From assembly GCA_033439765.1 (NCBI GenBank), contig JAULSN010000001.1, positions 8,122,001 to 8,186,000 on the forward strand: a stretch of 64,000 nucleotides of DNA, given 5' to 3'. This document shows, one piece after another, positions 34,894 through 46,372 of the stretch (position 1 is the first letter of the stretch; the number at the start of each line of letters is the position of its first letter). The stretch comes from Lasiosphaeria ovina (Eukaryota > Ascomycota > Sordariomycetes > Sordariales > Lasiosphaeriaceae). The notes under the pieces are model-generated. The model saw only the letters and a program-made list of their open reading frames with translations, was not told the DNA's origin and did no database searches. Position numbers and translations under genes: made by a program.

Positions 34894-37800
34894 AGAGGTA
34901 GAAGCCCTCGAATTTTTAGTATCGAGGGCATGATGTTATGAATGGGTATAACTAAGGAGGGACTTTGCTGGGCCTTTTCCTTGCGCAGAACGGACAGAGA
35001 ATATACAATACAAATTATCCACGAAATCCTTGATAGTCAAATACAAGTAGAGCCGGTTGTAATTTTGTTGCGCATATTTTAGCATTGAGAATCCAAGCCG
35101 TGCTCGTAGGATTCTTGTTCGAAGTACGAATACATATAGCTGAAGCTGTTTCTTGTGCGGGTAGTTAGAGTATAGTACATATACTGTACATTGAGGTTAC
35201 ACGAACAAAAAGATCGAGGACCAACAGGAAACAGACTACCCCAGCGTCGGAAGGAGGATGAATAAGAAAGAAAAGACCACCTGAAAAGACGCCCAGCCCA
35301 ACAATACTTAAAGTAGACGTCAGGCGCACGGCCAACAACATTGTGTTTTTGTCGGGCCGCTCCGACCTCGGCTGTGACACCCGAGCTGTGTTGATTTTTG
35401 AGGGGGTCCCTGTTCCCGTTCCGATCTTATCTCATCTCAACTATTTTTTTCTACACGTGTAGGATCTCACCCCCTCCACGCCAGATACTCCGATCCCCTG
35501 TCGCTCACTCGGCAACAGAGATGTGGCGGGTTTTACCTTCTGACGCAGTGCTTTTACCTTCAGACTATGGAAGTGAGAACCAAAATTCGAATATTGACAA
35601 ATAAATCACTCAGCAGGGAAAGAGAGACAAATAATTATGTAAGAGGTATAAATCTTGCAGCCTGGAAAACCCTTTCCGGCCACTGTCGTTCCTCAACCAC
35701 GCACAACATGCACACGCCCACGCTTGCTTCAATAGAAAGTCCCTGGCATCTTCGAAACTGGGATGCAGAGGGCGGGAACAAATTCTATTTTCAGCTTCCA
35801 TGGGGCCAAGATCCAATCAAACGCAGACCAGCCGCAACTGTCATTCAAGAGCGAGCGATCACACGGAAAGGTAAGTGGTTGAAGAGCGAGCGCCCTGCAG
35901 GCTGTCTGTTTGACAACCCCCGCGCCCGTAGGAGGCAAAAAAACAGTGAGCAGAAAAAAGATGCACGAGAAGCGCGTGTCCTGCAAGGGTTATAATATAA
36001 AAAGCGCATGGACAGGACAAAAGAATGTCGCTCCTTCTTTCCAACCCCCCACAGCAAAAGGCCGGGCGAAATGCGCGGCCCCCCCGTGCTTGCGACAGCG
36101 GTGGAGGAGGAAGTGTAGGTTGTTAAGATTTGGGAGAGGTCGAGGCCAAACAACCAACCCTGGCCGCTTTGTCCCTTGATTGTGCTGAGTGCCTCTGGGA
36201 AAGGGGAAACCCAACTGATGGGGATTTGTTTTACGCCTTTTGGAGAGCGGGGGCGGGGGTTCGTTTGGGTTGGGTTGAGCTACTGGTTGCGACTTAGATA
36301 CTTCTATATTCTCTGCATTCTTTCTCTGCTACTCCGTGTCTCCTTTACCACTTCCAGGCTGAGGTGGTTCGTCTACATAGGTTGGACTGACAGCATCCAC
36401 CTACCAACCTGGAAGTTTGCCAGCACATGGTTTTGAACAACAACGGAAAAGGAATACAGGGGAGCTGCCCCAGCGGCGATAGTGCAAAAGCCGGGGGACA
36501 CCACAGCCACGGCACTCATAGGTTGAAGCGTGTTACGCTTACCAAGCGAATGGAGTCAGTCAAATATACTAGGTAGTAATTATCTTACTACGTATTTCAG
36601 GTTATTTCTACAATGCCCTCGGCCTTGGCTTCCGGCGTTGTACAGGTAGTATCACTTCTGATACTTGGCAAAAGGACACCTCGGACACCTGAGGTATCCG
36701 CTCGCAGTAATTCGTTTCCGGGCAATACAAATGACAAGTCTGGATCGAGAGATGGAGACCCAGGATGGGAGGTGCATTATCACGGTCGAGTTAATGTTTC
36801 ACACGGCGAGAACTGATTGATAATTCGGGAAGGAGCACAAGTAATGTTTCCATGTTCCTGACACGGGTCGGGTTTTCTAATTAAAGGGTCCTGTACAAAA
36901 TAGACGCAGTGTGTCACTGTGTCTTCCTATCTGCGGCTTGGCCAAAAGGAAAGGGGGGTGCGTGGGTGAGCCATTACGTTAAATGTATTCCCGAAAGGGC
37001 CGGAAAGCCGTTTTCATTTGGTAATGGGGCTCCATCAACGGCAACGGTCCGGCTTCGCGGTGCACATGGCGCTGCGAGGGACGGCTCCGCCGGTACCGTT
37101 GACATGAGAGCTACTTTGTCGCCCCTTCTCTCTCTGCCTCTCCTCTAAATGCAGTCCGACCTGTCCGATTCCGTGACTGGCTGTAAGACGAGGGTTTGTG
37201 TAACCTTTCCGAACCAAGGTTGTTGGATCTGCTGTGGGGGAAGGGACGTTATGGGGGGGATCGCTGGTAATGTTCCGTAAGCTCCTTCAGATTCCCGGCT
37301 GCGACTCCACAACCCCCCAGGAAAGAAGCACACGCAAGTCTCGGGAAGGTACCATGGAACCTCGGCCTGTTATCGCTCGCTTTGCTATTAGGAATTTCAA
37401 AGTTAAATCTCAACCATGATAAGGTCAGGCTTTCTCGCTATCTATCAATCAATTCGCGTGTCTCTGCAATCTGACAGCAGCAAACGAGATGGGGACGGAA
37501 ACGAGGAACGTCATTGTTCCACTCTCGACCTGGGGCAGTCTGTCCCTTCGCGCAAGGGTCCCACCTTGTTGTGCGTGGGCAGGCGGTGCCGGGCCACTCG
37601 CTCACGTTGGGTTTCGCATTACACATACTACCGCCCTGTTAACGATTGAACGTCCCGATTGCTCGACCCGGCGCCCTGCATCTCGGTACCTCTCTAAACA
37701 GCCACTACCTTACCTACTAGGCAACACGGGAGAGAGGCTAGGACGATCCCGTACTGCCGCTTGAAGGTTGAGGAGCACGAGCACAGAAAACGAGTCTCAA

Positions 37801-38899
37801 CGTTGGCTCTAGCCTTTTTCTTTATTGCCGATCTGCCGCCAAACCAACGAAACCTACCTGCTCTTTTTTCCTCCTCCGAGTCAAACTTCAACGTCCAAGA
37901 GTAGGCGGCATCGATACAATGCTCTGAACACATCGACTCGAGACAGACGCAGTCAGACGCAGCAGCTGCGTGCCATCAGCCATCAACCCACGCGACCACC
38001 CACACTTCATCGCCAAATGACGAAGATAAGCCAAGCTTATCTTATCCTAGTCTCGATCGTCACCTAGATCCCCCAATCCGGGCAGATCATCTGTATCCGC
38101 CCTCCCGCTCTCGCACCCGCAGAGGCGCCCTCCGAGGACCTACCTCCGGCCGGCCGTACCTTTATCTCGGGCGATACATGCCTCTCTCCCCTCTCTCACC
38201 GACCGCCATCTCAGCTACCCTGTTCCTCGTTTCTGTCCTGTCTACGTGTGATCCCCTGTGGCCCCAGAACTTGCAAGAAGATAGAAGGCTCGTGACAAGG
38301 CTTTCGACGCCTCACGTAGCGAGGCCCGTGCTGTTCTGACTATCTGGCCAGAAAGCACCGCAGCGTGACATCGTGGGAGTCGTTTGTTTGTATTTTCTTC
38401 TTGTTGTTGGAGATACTGCCTGGGACGCCGGGGGGTGTGAGTGTGAACTGCGCCCGGCTGTCGAGTCGAGCCATTCAACCTTATCTCTGGGTGCGGGCTG
38501 TCATCCTTATCGGTCCCAGGACATCCGCCCGCAGCCCACTCGCCGCTGGTATTGGGGTCGAGACCGAACGGTTCAGACAGGGGAAGGCCATCTAACCAGA
38601 TCCTGCGTCTGCGAGACAGCATCTCGTGGACCCTGTTGTTCTTTTCGAAGCCTCCACGAGCCGCTCTGTTTGGTCCATTTCACGAGACTGGGCATCGTCA
38701 CACCCACCCAGCTCACTTCCCTGGGACTTGACGTTAGAGCAAGGGGTGAAAAAAGCTCCGAGCTGGGTGTGGGAGCTTCCGATATTGGGCTATCGTCCGG
38801 GTGGCATCTGAATCTTGCGGCACTTACCAGCCTGTGTGTCGCTGTCTTGGTAGCGTGCTGCGGCCTTTTGTTGGGTTGCCCGAGACTTTTACCTGCGCC
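34894..38899. other. 4-kb intergenic region upstream of DAL81-like gene
   Basis: No gene recognised. Open frames (up to about 183 codons at 38373-38924) have no family features; that one overlaps the start of the DAL81-like gene and may be part of a long leader. A TA-rich patch near 36560-36600 has TAGTA motifs. Confidence 0.55.
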
Positions 38900-41487
38900 A
38901 TGTCCGCTCCCAGCGCCGTCGTAAGGACGGCTCCCATCGCCATTGCCCCCAAACCACCGCGATTCCCCCCTAGCCGTCAGACCAGCATCCATCTCGATCC
39001 GTACCCCGGCCTCCGCAACGGCATTGACTCCCCGGACTCGAACTCGCCAAGCGGCCATTCGGCAGCGATCCCCTGCGAGTCTTGTGTCCGCCAAAGGCGC
39101 GATTGCGTCATGAGCGATGAGGAGGAGAGTTGTATCGCCTGTCTGGTGAACGGTACTGAGTGCTCGTTGAGGGAGAGCCCGCCCCCGCGGAAAAGGAAGC
39201 TGAACGGTGAAGCCGACGACGGCAACAGCAAAAGAAGGTGAGAGGGCTTGACTCCCCCCTGTTTTTTATTCGCCCCCCTCCAAGAAACACATATATCAGA
39301 GCAAGAGGCAGAACGACCCTGCATATTGCCGCTCCCCCCTTCCAACATTTCTCTGTCCCGTGGCTCTCCATTTATGCATACCCCAATGCCGGCTGCAGAC
39401 ACTTGACACATGGTTTTCTGACATGTGATTGGCCGATGCAGTTCGCCTGGCAGGTCTGATAACAGGAGGCGGAGGCACCAGCAGCTCAGTTACTCCAGCA
39501 CCACGGCTAGTAGCTCATTAATTGAGGAGATGGCCAACTTTGGCGGCCCGACGCTCCTGAAGCGCACCCTCGGCCTCCAGTCGGACAGGTACAGCCAATA
39601 CATAGGACCGACGACGGATTTCGAGCCTTCTCTTATCAACCTCTCGTCCTTCGACCCACACGACGAGAGCCTGCTCACTCGCGGGACTCTCAGGAGAGTT
39701 AGTGACAATGAAACGTTTCTCATGCTCCCCGACTATAACACGCCTGGATTTGAACATGTCCTGGACGACGTGGATGAGATTGAGAGAATTGTCGCGCCAC
39801 ACAGCCGCCAGTTGATAGACCTATACTTCCGTGTGGTGCACCCCGGGTTTCCCATCATTCAGAAGACAGTCTTTTTCGAAAAGTATGAGCGCTCTTACCG
39901 TGAGTTCTCGCCGCCGCTCCTTGCCGCCATTTACATCCTAGCCATCAATTGGTGGGAACACTCGGAGGAGCTGGCCTCCTTGCCACGCCCCAATGTGCGC
40001 GAGCTCGAGAGGCTGGTTCGGACAACGTTGGCCGACGCCATGTATCGACCCAAGCTCTCCACAATACAGGCCGGCCTTCTCCTGTCTCAGCGGCCCGAGG
40101 GAGATCAATGGGCACCAACAGCACAGCTCGTGGCCATCGGCCAAGAGCTTGGTCTGCACCTGGACTGCTCCAGCTGGAAAATTCCGCCTTGGGAGAAGGG
40201 GTTGAGAAAACGACTGGCATGGGTATGTTATACCGCGTCCACCCAGACCCTCATTCTGTTTCGGTCGGATAAGGCTAATACAAGCAACGTGTATAGTCCC
40301 TGTATATGCAAGACAAGTGGGGTGCTCTCGTTCACGGTCGGCCGTCACATATCTTCTCATCCAATTGGGCGGTGCAAGCCTTGACGCAGAACGACTTCCC
40401 CGACGTAGAGTGGGACGAGAGCGACGTCGAAGAGAGACTGGAAATTGAGCGCGGGCGTACGCTATTTATTCAGATGGTGCAGCTGTCGCAAATTCTCGCC
40501 GAGATCCTCGAAACATTTTACACACTGCAGGCGACGCAGGCTGTGGTCAACGCCGGTCCTCAGGGGACGCAACTGGTGCTTTCGCTAGCTAAGCCGATCC
40601 AACTCAAGTTGAAGGAGTGGTACGGCGCAATACCCGCAGCGATTCGAATGGATTCGACGTTTCAAAGCGGTGGTATTTCCAGTACCGGTACATCGTCGCC
40701 GACGACTGGAGGAGGCACGATCACGGCCCGGCTCTCGAGCATCGGGTACCTCCACCTAGCCTATTTCGCCACAGAAATAACGCTCCATCGCCGAATTATC
40801 CGCTCCATCGACGGCGGTGTCGCAGTAGGGGCGACAATAGACCCGTACATCCAGCACATTTGTCGCAGTGCGGCCAAGGCGCGTCTCATCTCGGCCATGG
40901 ACTTTGTCAACCGCCTGACGCCCTCTCATCTGCGCGCATTTTGGTACTTTGCATCCAAGACGAACTTTGCCCTCATCGGTACCTTTGGCTCGCTGCTCTG
41001 GGCTACGTCGCCTGGCCGCGAGGAGGCCGAATGGTACCGCCGCCGCCTTGGCGAGTATAGGTGGACTTTGTCCGTCAGCTCCAAGCCTGGCGAGGGCAAG
41101 GGTCTCACCGAGTTTGCCATGGGCATGCTCGACATCACCACGGGCTTGCTTAAGCAACTGCCCGAAAAGCCACTGCTCAGTCGCCACGGGAGTGCTGCGG
41201 ACATTGATGCGGCGAGGCGCCAGAGCATACTGGCCTTGGGGGGGAGCACGGGAGGGGGGTTTGGCGGGATGGGGACGGGTATGGGAGTGGGAGTAGGAGG
41301 GAGCTGGAGTAACCTGAGCGGCATTGTAGAGAACAGCGGTAACTATGGCGGCGATCTGCCCATCAGTGCCGAGGCCAGCAACATGCATAGCCCCCGTAGC
41401 CCACGAGGCGGTGGCGGCAGCGAATCCAGTGATGAAGGCATGTACGGCTTCTCGGCTACGGCGGGCATGGCGGGGATGGCAGACTGA
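38900..41487 (+). CDS. DAL81: DAL81/TamA-like Zn2Cys6 transcriptional activator
   Basis: Co-activator of nitrogen-source genes (allantoin, GABA, amino-acid responses) in yeast, TamA in Aspergillus; nuclear. Three exons read as 38900-39237, about 39454-40222 and 40297-41487, 765 aa. The zinc cluster is C59-x2-C62-x6-C69-x8-C78-x2-C81-x6-C88 (IPCESCVRQRRDC, CIACLVNGTEC). The Dal81 hallmark ANFGGPTLLKRTLGLQ, then SQYIGPTTDFEP, follows. The fungal-specific regulatory domain is evident as HSRQLIDLYFRVVHPGFPI, FSPPLLAAIYILAINWW and, across the third exon, LYMQDKWGALVHGRPSHI. The tail is Gly/Met/Ser-rich. The acceptor of intron 1 is uncertain: 39454 (after GGCAG) is used, but 39442 and several further AGs downstream also keep the frame, changing only a poorly conserved Arg/Ser/Gln stretch. 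Identification is strong; the first intron's 3' end is not. Confidence 0.88.
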
Positions 41488-42705
41488 AGTGGGAGGGTGC
41501 AAGGATAAAGATGAGGTAGAACGAATGAATGAAAAAGAATTAATGAAACGAATCTTTTCTGGAATATATACTGATTGTGTTCCTTGTGGATGCGGCCGAG
41601 ATTGCGGCGGGCAATATTGAAGTGAGTTGATGTCGTTGAAAGTCAGGATGGGAGAAGCGTTGCGTTAGGATGAGGCGTCGGGACAGGCTGAAATGGAAAA
41701 ACGAAGAATAAGACGAAAAAGAAGCCATTCGTTGAATCGACTGTGCCCTGCCAACACCTGATATTGTGTTTGCACGGGGCACTCGTGATATCACTTGCTC
41801 TACTTACACGATGGTGGCTTGTGAGGGAAACGAAGGAGGTTAGAATAGAGACGGACTAGACAGATGTGGACGTGGCAGACAGAGCAGACATGCACACATT
41901 TATTTGTAGGTATTAGAAACAAAAAAACAGGCGCCCCGCGGAGATACTTGGATGGATTCGCCTAGCATCCTTGAATGATGGCGTGCCCGAGCACGCGATC
42001 TACGGCATTCATCATCTACCCTTCGGAAACCACCCGGGGTGCCTTTGGGCGGCACAGCACAGCACAGCACAGCACAGCACGGAGCACAGACCGGGCCGGC
42101 GGGCTGGTAGATGGGTGAATAGAAAGGGCCCAAGTGTGGTGTCGTTACGTTTTTATTTTATTTTATTTGTTGATTATTTTGGCTTGACTAGGTAAGTTCT
42201 GGGTGGTATGCTGTTTGGATGTGTGTTGGCTGTCTCCACCCCCTTTCCCTCTTCCCACTCCGTAGGTTAGGGGGTAGTTATTTGCGGTTCTCCCCTAATA
42301 TTCTTAGTGGGTGTAGTTTGTGTTTGACATGATTATTTAGAAACAAACACAGCTAATAATCAAAGCGAACGGGTAACTTGTTATTTTCCTGAATGTAACA
42401 GACATTCAACCTTGTCGTCGGCAATGTTTACATTCAAGGCGCTGCCAGATCGCCACGGGAAACCGTATAAGGTAAGGGTACACCAAGAGTTAGTGAATGC
42501 TGCGTGTCATTACAGCACATTGTCCGTGATTGTACCTGATGTCCAGGAAAGGGGAACGATAATTTGCAAAAAAAATTAAAAAAAAATCAAAAAAATCGAT
42601 GATACACACGGTTGAACCGCGAGTAACCTCAGTCACCTATGTCAGGTACCTAGGTAGGTAGTTAGTTAGTTAGTTACACAAGAGTCCAGAACCCCGCCGC
42701 CCATT
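41488..42705. other. Convergent 3' intergenic region
   Basis: Between the stop of the DAL81-like gene (+) and the end of a minus-strand gene. It holds a GCACA array (42052-42081), a TTTTA-rich patch near 42150, an A-rich run near 42568-42596 and TAGG/TTAG repeats at 42646-42676. No gene. Confidence 0.6.
42052..42081. repeat. Pentanucleotide microsatellite (GCACA)n
   Basis: Six consecutive GCACA-type units in the convergent intergenic region. Confidence 0.9.
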
Positions 42706-43812
42706 TCAGAAGCGTGAGTTGCTCCCCTGGCCAGTCCTCTCCCGTTCAAGCATCGCATCAAACTCCCTTTGCGCCTTCTCCTTTTCGCTGGCGGTATTTC
42801 GGTCCTGCGTCGAGTACACATACTCGTCGTCCTTGGTAGAATTTTGCTGCTGCTGTTGGCGCCGAGCTGCCCAGCCTTGTGATGCGCCGGCCTCCGCCGC
42901 CGGATTCTTCCTGAGCCTTTCCCACGCGGACCCTGTCTGCGGGGCGCTCGAAGCCGCGGCCGGAGGAGCGGACGGGGCGACTGGGGAGGCGTCGTCAAAC
43001 AGGTCTGCGTCGTCGTCGTCCTGCGCACGGCGCCGCACCTCCGCCTCCTGTTTCTGTCTCTGCGTGTTTTCCCAGCGCGCCTGCCAGGCTGACTTTCGAG
43101 GTGCCGGGGCACTGGTTCCTTCTGAGGCGCCGCCGTATGACGAGTATGTTGCTCCTTCTTCTTCGTCTTGCTGGGGCTTCTGTGGCATCTCGCCCATTCC
43201 AGAAATCAAGCCGCCAGCCCGCTGTGCCTGTTGCATCTTTAGTTTCTCGCGGAACTCTTGGAGATCGTCATCGCCCAGGAAGCCCGCCATGGTGACAGCG
43301 CGTCCCCAGAAAAATATGAGAGGACCGGTGATGGCGTAGTGGGTTACGCCTCCGTAAACGATGAATCGCATGGCTATCCAGGCCAAGCGGGCTTGGGGCC
43401 CGACAAGGGTGGGCTTGGCTATGCTCGGGAAGGAGGATATATTGTACTTGGCTGGGTCGGGCTTCCAGAAGGGGAGGCGCAATGTGGCGCGATAGCGGCG
43501 CTCCATCAACCACGCCGAGGCGATCCAAATCGGCGGCTCGTATGTGGCCTGCAGGTGGAAGCCGGTGGCCGTGTGCTCGGCTATGGCCCTGGCCTCCCGA
43601 ACGTCCAGCGGACGGTGTATTGCCATGGCGGCGTACCGGACAGCATCGCTGATTTGGGTCTGGTACCATTGATTGGTGAAGCCCGAGGCGAGGGCCCAAA
43701 AGGGCAGGCTTGGGGCCGTGAAGATGCTGTTCAGCATCGACGGCTCGAATTTGACGCCGCCGCCGTCGCCGCCGCCGCCGGGAAACATGGCGCCTCCGTC
43801 GTCAGTCGCCAT
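42706..43812 (-). CDS. Conserved-looking fungal membrane protein, function unknown
   Basis: Single-exon gene of 368 aa; not recognised as a named family. Starting at the ATG of Met-Ala-Thr-Asp-Asp gives an Asp/Gly-rich N-terminus, then hydrophobic stretches: PFWALASGFTNQW, PPIWIASAWLMER, and the strongest one, AWIAMRFIVYGGVTHYAITG with LIFFWG after it. The C-terminal half is hydrophilic and probably helical, with Gln/Glu-rich segments, two repeated Trp patterns (SAWQARWENTQRQ, SAWERLRKN) and a coiled terminal EKEKAQREFDAMLERER. An in-frame upstream extension reaches 43971 but begins with a GTG-type codon context and lacks an ATG, so it is left out. It is divergent from RXT2, with a tRNA in between. 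Membrane location is inferred from hydrophobicity only. Confidence 0.75.
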   Translation of the reverse strand: MATDDGGAMFPGGGGDGGGVKFEPSMLNSIFTAPSLPFWALASGFTNQWYQTQISDAVRYAAMAIHRPLDVREARAIAEHTATGFHLQATYEPPIWIASAWLMERRYRATLRLPFWKPDPAKYNISSFPSIAKPTLVGPQARLAWIAMRFIVYGGVTHYAITGPLIFFWGRAVTMAGFLGDDDLQEFREKLKMQQAQRAGGLISGMGEMPQKPQQDEEEGATYSSYGGASEGTSAPAPRKSAWQARWENTQRQKQEAEVRRRAQDDDDADLFDDASPVAPSAPPAAASSAPQTGSAWERLRKNPAAEAGASQGWAARRQQQQQNSTKDDEYVYSTQDRNTASEKEKAQREFDAMLERERTGQGSNSRF

Positions 43813-44112
43813 GGTGGGTGGTGGAGTTGATTGGTACGCGCTTGGTTGCGTTGATGACTCCCCTGAGAAGCTAAGTTCGGGAGAGCTGCGACTGCGCGGA
43901 CGTCGCAAGCTGCAGGTTAACGATGATGTATGTACGGATACTGGGCTGTTCCAGAGTGTGGGGGGGCGCATTAGTGGAGCGGGTGCTGCGGCTCAGAGAG
44001 CTTGGGCGCTGAAAGAATGACGCAACGGTTCCTGGATCCCTGTTACTTCTCCCCCTAAAGGCTTAGGCCCTTCATAGACCGTAACTTTTCGCCAACGAAT
44101 CAATTCAGCTCA
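43813..44112. other. Divergent intergenic region before tRNA-Arg
   Basis: Promoter space for the minus-strand gene at 42706-43812. No further feature identified. Confidence 0.6.
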
Positions 44113-44208
44113 GTCCGGCTGGCGCAATGGTAGCGCGCAAGACTTCTACCATTGGATGTTTTATAACACTGAATCTTGAGGCTGTGGGTTCGAGTCCCAC
44201 GTCGGATG
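44113..44208 (+). tRNA. tRNA-Arg(UCU) with a 24-nt intron
   Basis: Cloverleaf can be folded by eye. The acceptor stem is GTCCGGC with GTCGGAT, seven pairs including two G-U. The D arm is GCGC-AATGGTA-GCGC. The anticodon stem is CAAGA with TCTTG, and the T arm is GTGGG-TTCGAGT-CCCAC. The anticodon TCT (44145-44147) reads AGA Arg codons. An intron at 44149-44172 follows the base after the anticodon, the standard position for nuclear tRNA introns. Internal promoter boxes A (TGGCGCAATGG) and B (GGTTCGAGTCC) are intact, and a T-run for polymerase III termination begins at 44216. CCA is not encoded. Confidence 0.93.
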
Positions 44209-44215
44209 CAAATTG

Positions 44216-44221
44216 ATTTTT
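44216..44221 (+). terminator. Pol III T-run terminator of tRNA-Arg
   Basis: Short T tract eight bases after the tRNA 3' end, the normal RNA polymerase III stop. Confidence 0.7.
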
Positions 44222-44782
44222 AATCTTATGAATTGATCATTCTGGTTCTTTATACTTTTGCATCCAGTCTTCATGCTTTAGCCCCCCTTCTTGCATAGAT
44301 ATCCCAATGTTGCTAGCTCCGTGCATTTGGTTTTTTTTTCTGCGCATAACAAGTACCGTACGGAATACCAACCTGGGAGTCCCGCTTTCCAGTATTCTGC
44401 CGTCTCCAGATGCAATGCAGGCCCAGAGTTACTATGTAATTGACCGCCCCACTTTGTGCCGTCGTTTCCCGCCTTTTAGAGGGCGCATTCAGCACCTGGA
44501 GCCCGTCACAATGCTCAGCCAGGCCATGTCGTCCCCTCTCTCAGCGCGAATGCTTCAGTCCCCAAATTCGGCACGGCTACACCTGTTCGGCAGCCCATTG
44601 CAGCCGCACTGGACTGGACAGCATCTATTTCGACACATGTCGCATAACACCATCTAGTCCCCCAAGACCTCATCCAACCCTCTCCTTCCTCGACGCTATT
44701 ACAAACTCCTGTTCCTCCCGGCTCAAGACGACGCTCTCGCTCTCGTTTCCCTAGTGTGCTCGCGCCCTTTCGCCAACTCATC
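44222..44782. other. Intergenic region tRNA-Arg to RXT2
   Basis: RXT2 promoter and leader. Overlapping open frames show no gene-like features. Confidence 0.55.
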
Positions 44783-46372
44783 ATGTCGACTCAACAGCAA
44801 GCCATGGTCATGGAGACTATCGTCGCCATCAGGAAAGCCCTGAAGCGCAAGGCATATGGTAATCTCCCAAGCATAAACGTTCCTCTATTAGGCTTGACGT
44901 TAACCGGCGTGTTCGACCGTGACAGACTCAGATTCCGACTCGTCCATCGATCACACCACCAACCGAGGCTACAAGCTAAAAAAGAGAGCAAGATTCGTGC
45001 GTCAGGGCCGGCTTGCGGCTTCGACAGGTGCTGCTGCCTACAAAGATGTGCGTTCTGTCCCATTTGGCTTTCGTCGGCCACCCCCCCGAACCACGTCCGA
45101 GCTAACCGATGACCAAGGTCGCCGAACACGCTGGCTACCAACGCACCATCATAAATCACAACCCCCCGCTCGTTGACGACGAGGGGTACGAGCTGGACAG
45201 CGATGACAACGAGGAGCATATTCAAGAGGCCATTGCGTCGGCCATGGAGGAGAACCCCTACTCGTCCATACGCTTAGAACGTCGGTGCCCTTCCCGTTGT
45301 CTATTTCTTCTTGGCTTGCAGGGCGCGATACTGATCTGAAATAGAACTTCTTGCCCCCCTGACCGCTGTCACTGACCTGCCGAACCACCCGACTCTCTCG
45401 CGCCCTTACATCTCTAAAGCACTGCCGGACCTGGTGAAGCAGGCCTCGGGTCTAATGCAAAAGGAAAACGCGGCGCTATGGAAAGCTAAGCCTCTCCTAA
45501 CTAAGCTTATCGGCGATAACACCTGGGCGCCTTGCGGGGTCATGATCCAGCCCAACGATCAAGAGCTATTCACGAACACGGCCAGCTTCCTCAGGGGCCG
45601 CGCCTCCCCGATCGGTGCGGACGCTATACCAAACGCAAACGAGGACTCATCTAGTGGCTCTTTACGCCAGGACTCGAGACCAAAACATCATATCGATGGC
45701 ACTAACGAGCCTAGTCACACTGGAAATAATGCTTTTGACGATGAGATGACGGACGGAGAGGCGGTCAGAAATAAACATAAAGACGACACCAACGGAGAGA
45801 GGCCACCGGGAAAAGCCGATAGCAATACCAGTGAAGCCAGAGAGCAGGGAGGTGCGAGTTCTAGCAAAGAAAAGCTAGAGGACAAGACGCAGGTCAATGG
45901 CCATGCACGCCCGCGCGAGGGCGGGAAGGGCGGCAAGATGCCAGCAGTCGACGGTCAAAACGATACGGAAATGGCCGAGGCAGCTAGCGAAACGGGTTCG
46001 CCGGATGATTTCTTGATCCATCCACTATTTTTGGCTCCACGTTCGGCGCAGCCAGACCGGGACCTGGGCCTCCCAGAGCAGGAGGCAGAGGATGTGCGGC
46101 GGCTACTACAGCTTTACGTGCAGAAGCAAGAGGAAGTATGCCGAGGAACAAGGGCGCTGTACAAGGGTCTTCTCAAAGCCGACCGCTACCGCAAGACGAT
46201 ATGGCAGTGGGCCAAGTCAGAGGCCCATTCGGGGGCCAACCGCGACATGTCGGACGGCGAAGACTGGTACGACAAGGAGGAATGGGGCCTGACAGAGGAC
46301 CTCAAGAAGGGCGCAGACGAGGTTGAGGAGGACACGTCCCAGACACAGAAGAAGACGCGCAATCGCAAATAA
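44783..46372 (+). CDS. RXT2: RXT2-like subunit of the Rpd3L histone deacetylase complex
   Basis: Component of the large Rpd3 histone deacetylase complex, acting in the nucleus in transcriptional repression. Four exons, 44783-44858, 44926-45047, 45118-45280 and 45345-46372, encode 462 aa. The RXT2 N-terminal domain is assembled only by splicing: ETIVAIRKALKRKAYDSDSD, RGYKLKKRARFVRQGRL, then HAGYQRTIINHNPPLVDDEG, then LLAPLTAVTDLPNHPTLSRP and the Leu/Lys helix after it. The second half is acidic and disordered (Asp/Glu/Lys-rich, about residues 180-300) before a helical end (DVRRLLQLYVQKQEEVC) and an acidic Trp-containing tail. Weak points are the GTCGGT donor of intron 3 and the AAG acceptor of intron 2; both keep frame and restore the conserved sequence. 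Confidence 0.9.

Noticed and set aside
38373..38924. 183-codon frame before the DAL81-like gene
   Set aside because: Frame overlaps the DAL81-like start and has no recognisable features; at most a long upstream frame in the leader.
25631..41487. Secondary-metabolite cluster around the two Zn2Cys6 factors and the GNAT enzyme
   Set aside because: No polyketide synthase, NRPS, terpene synthase or tailoring enzymes are nearby.
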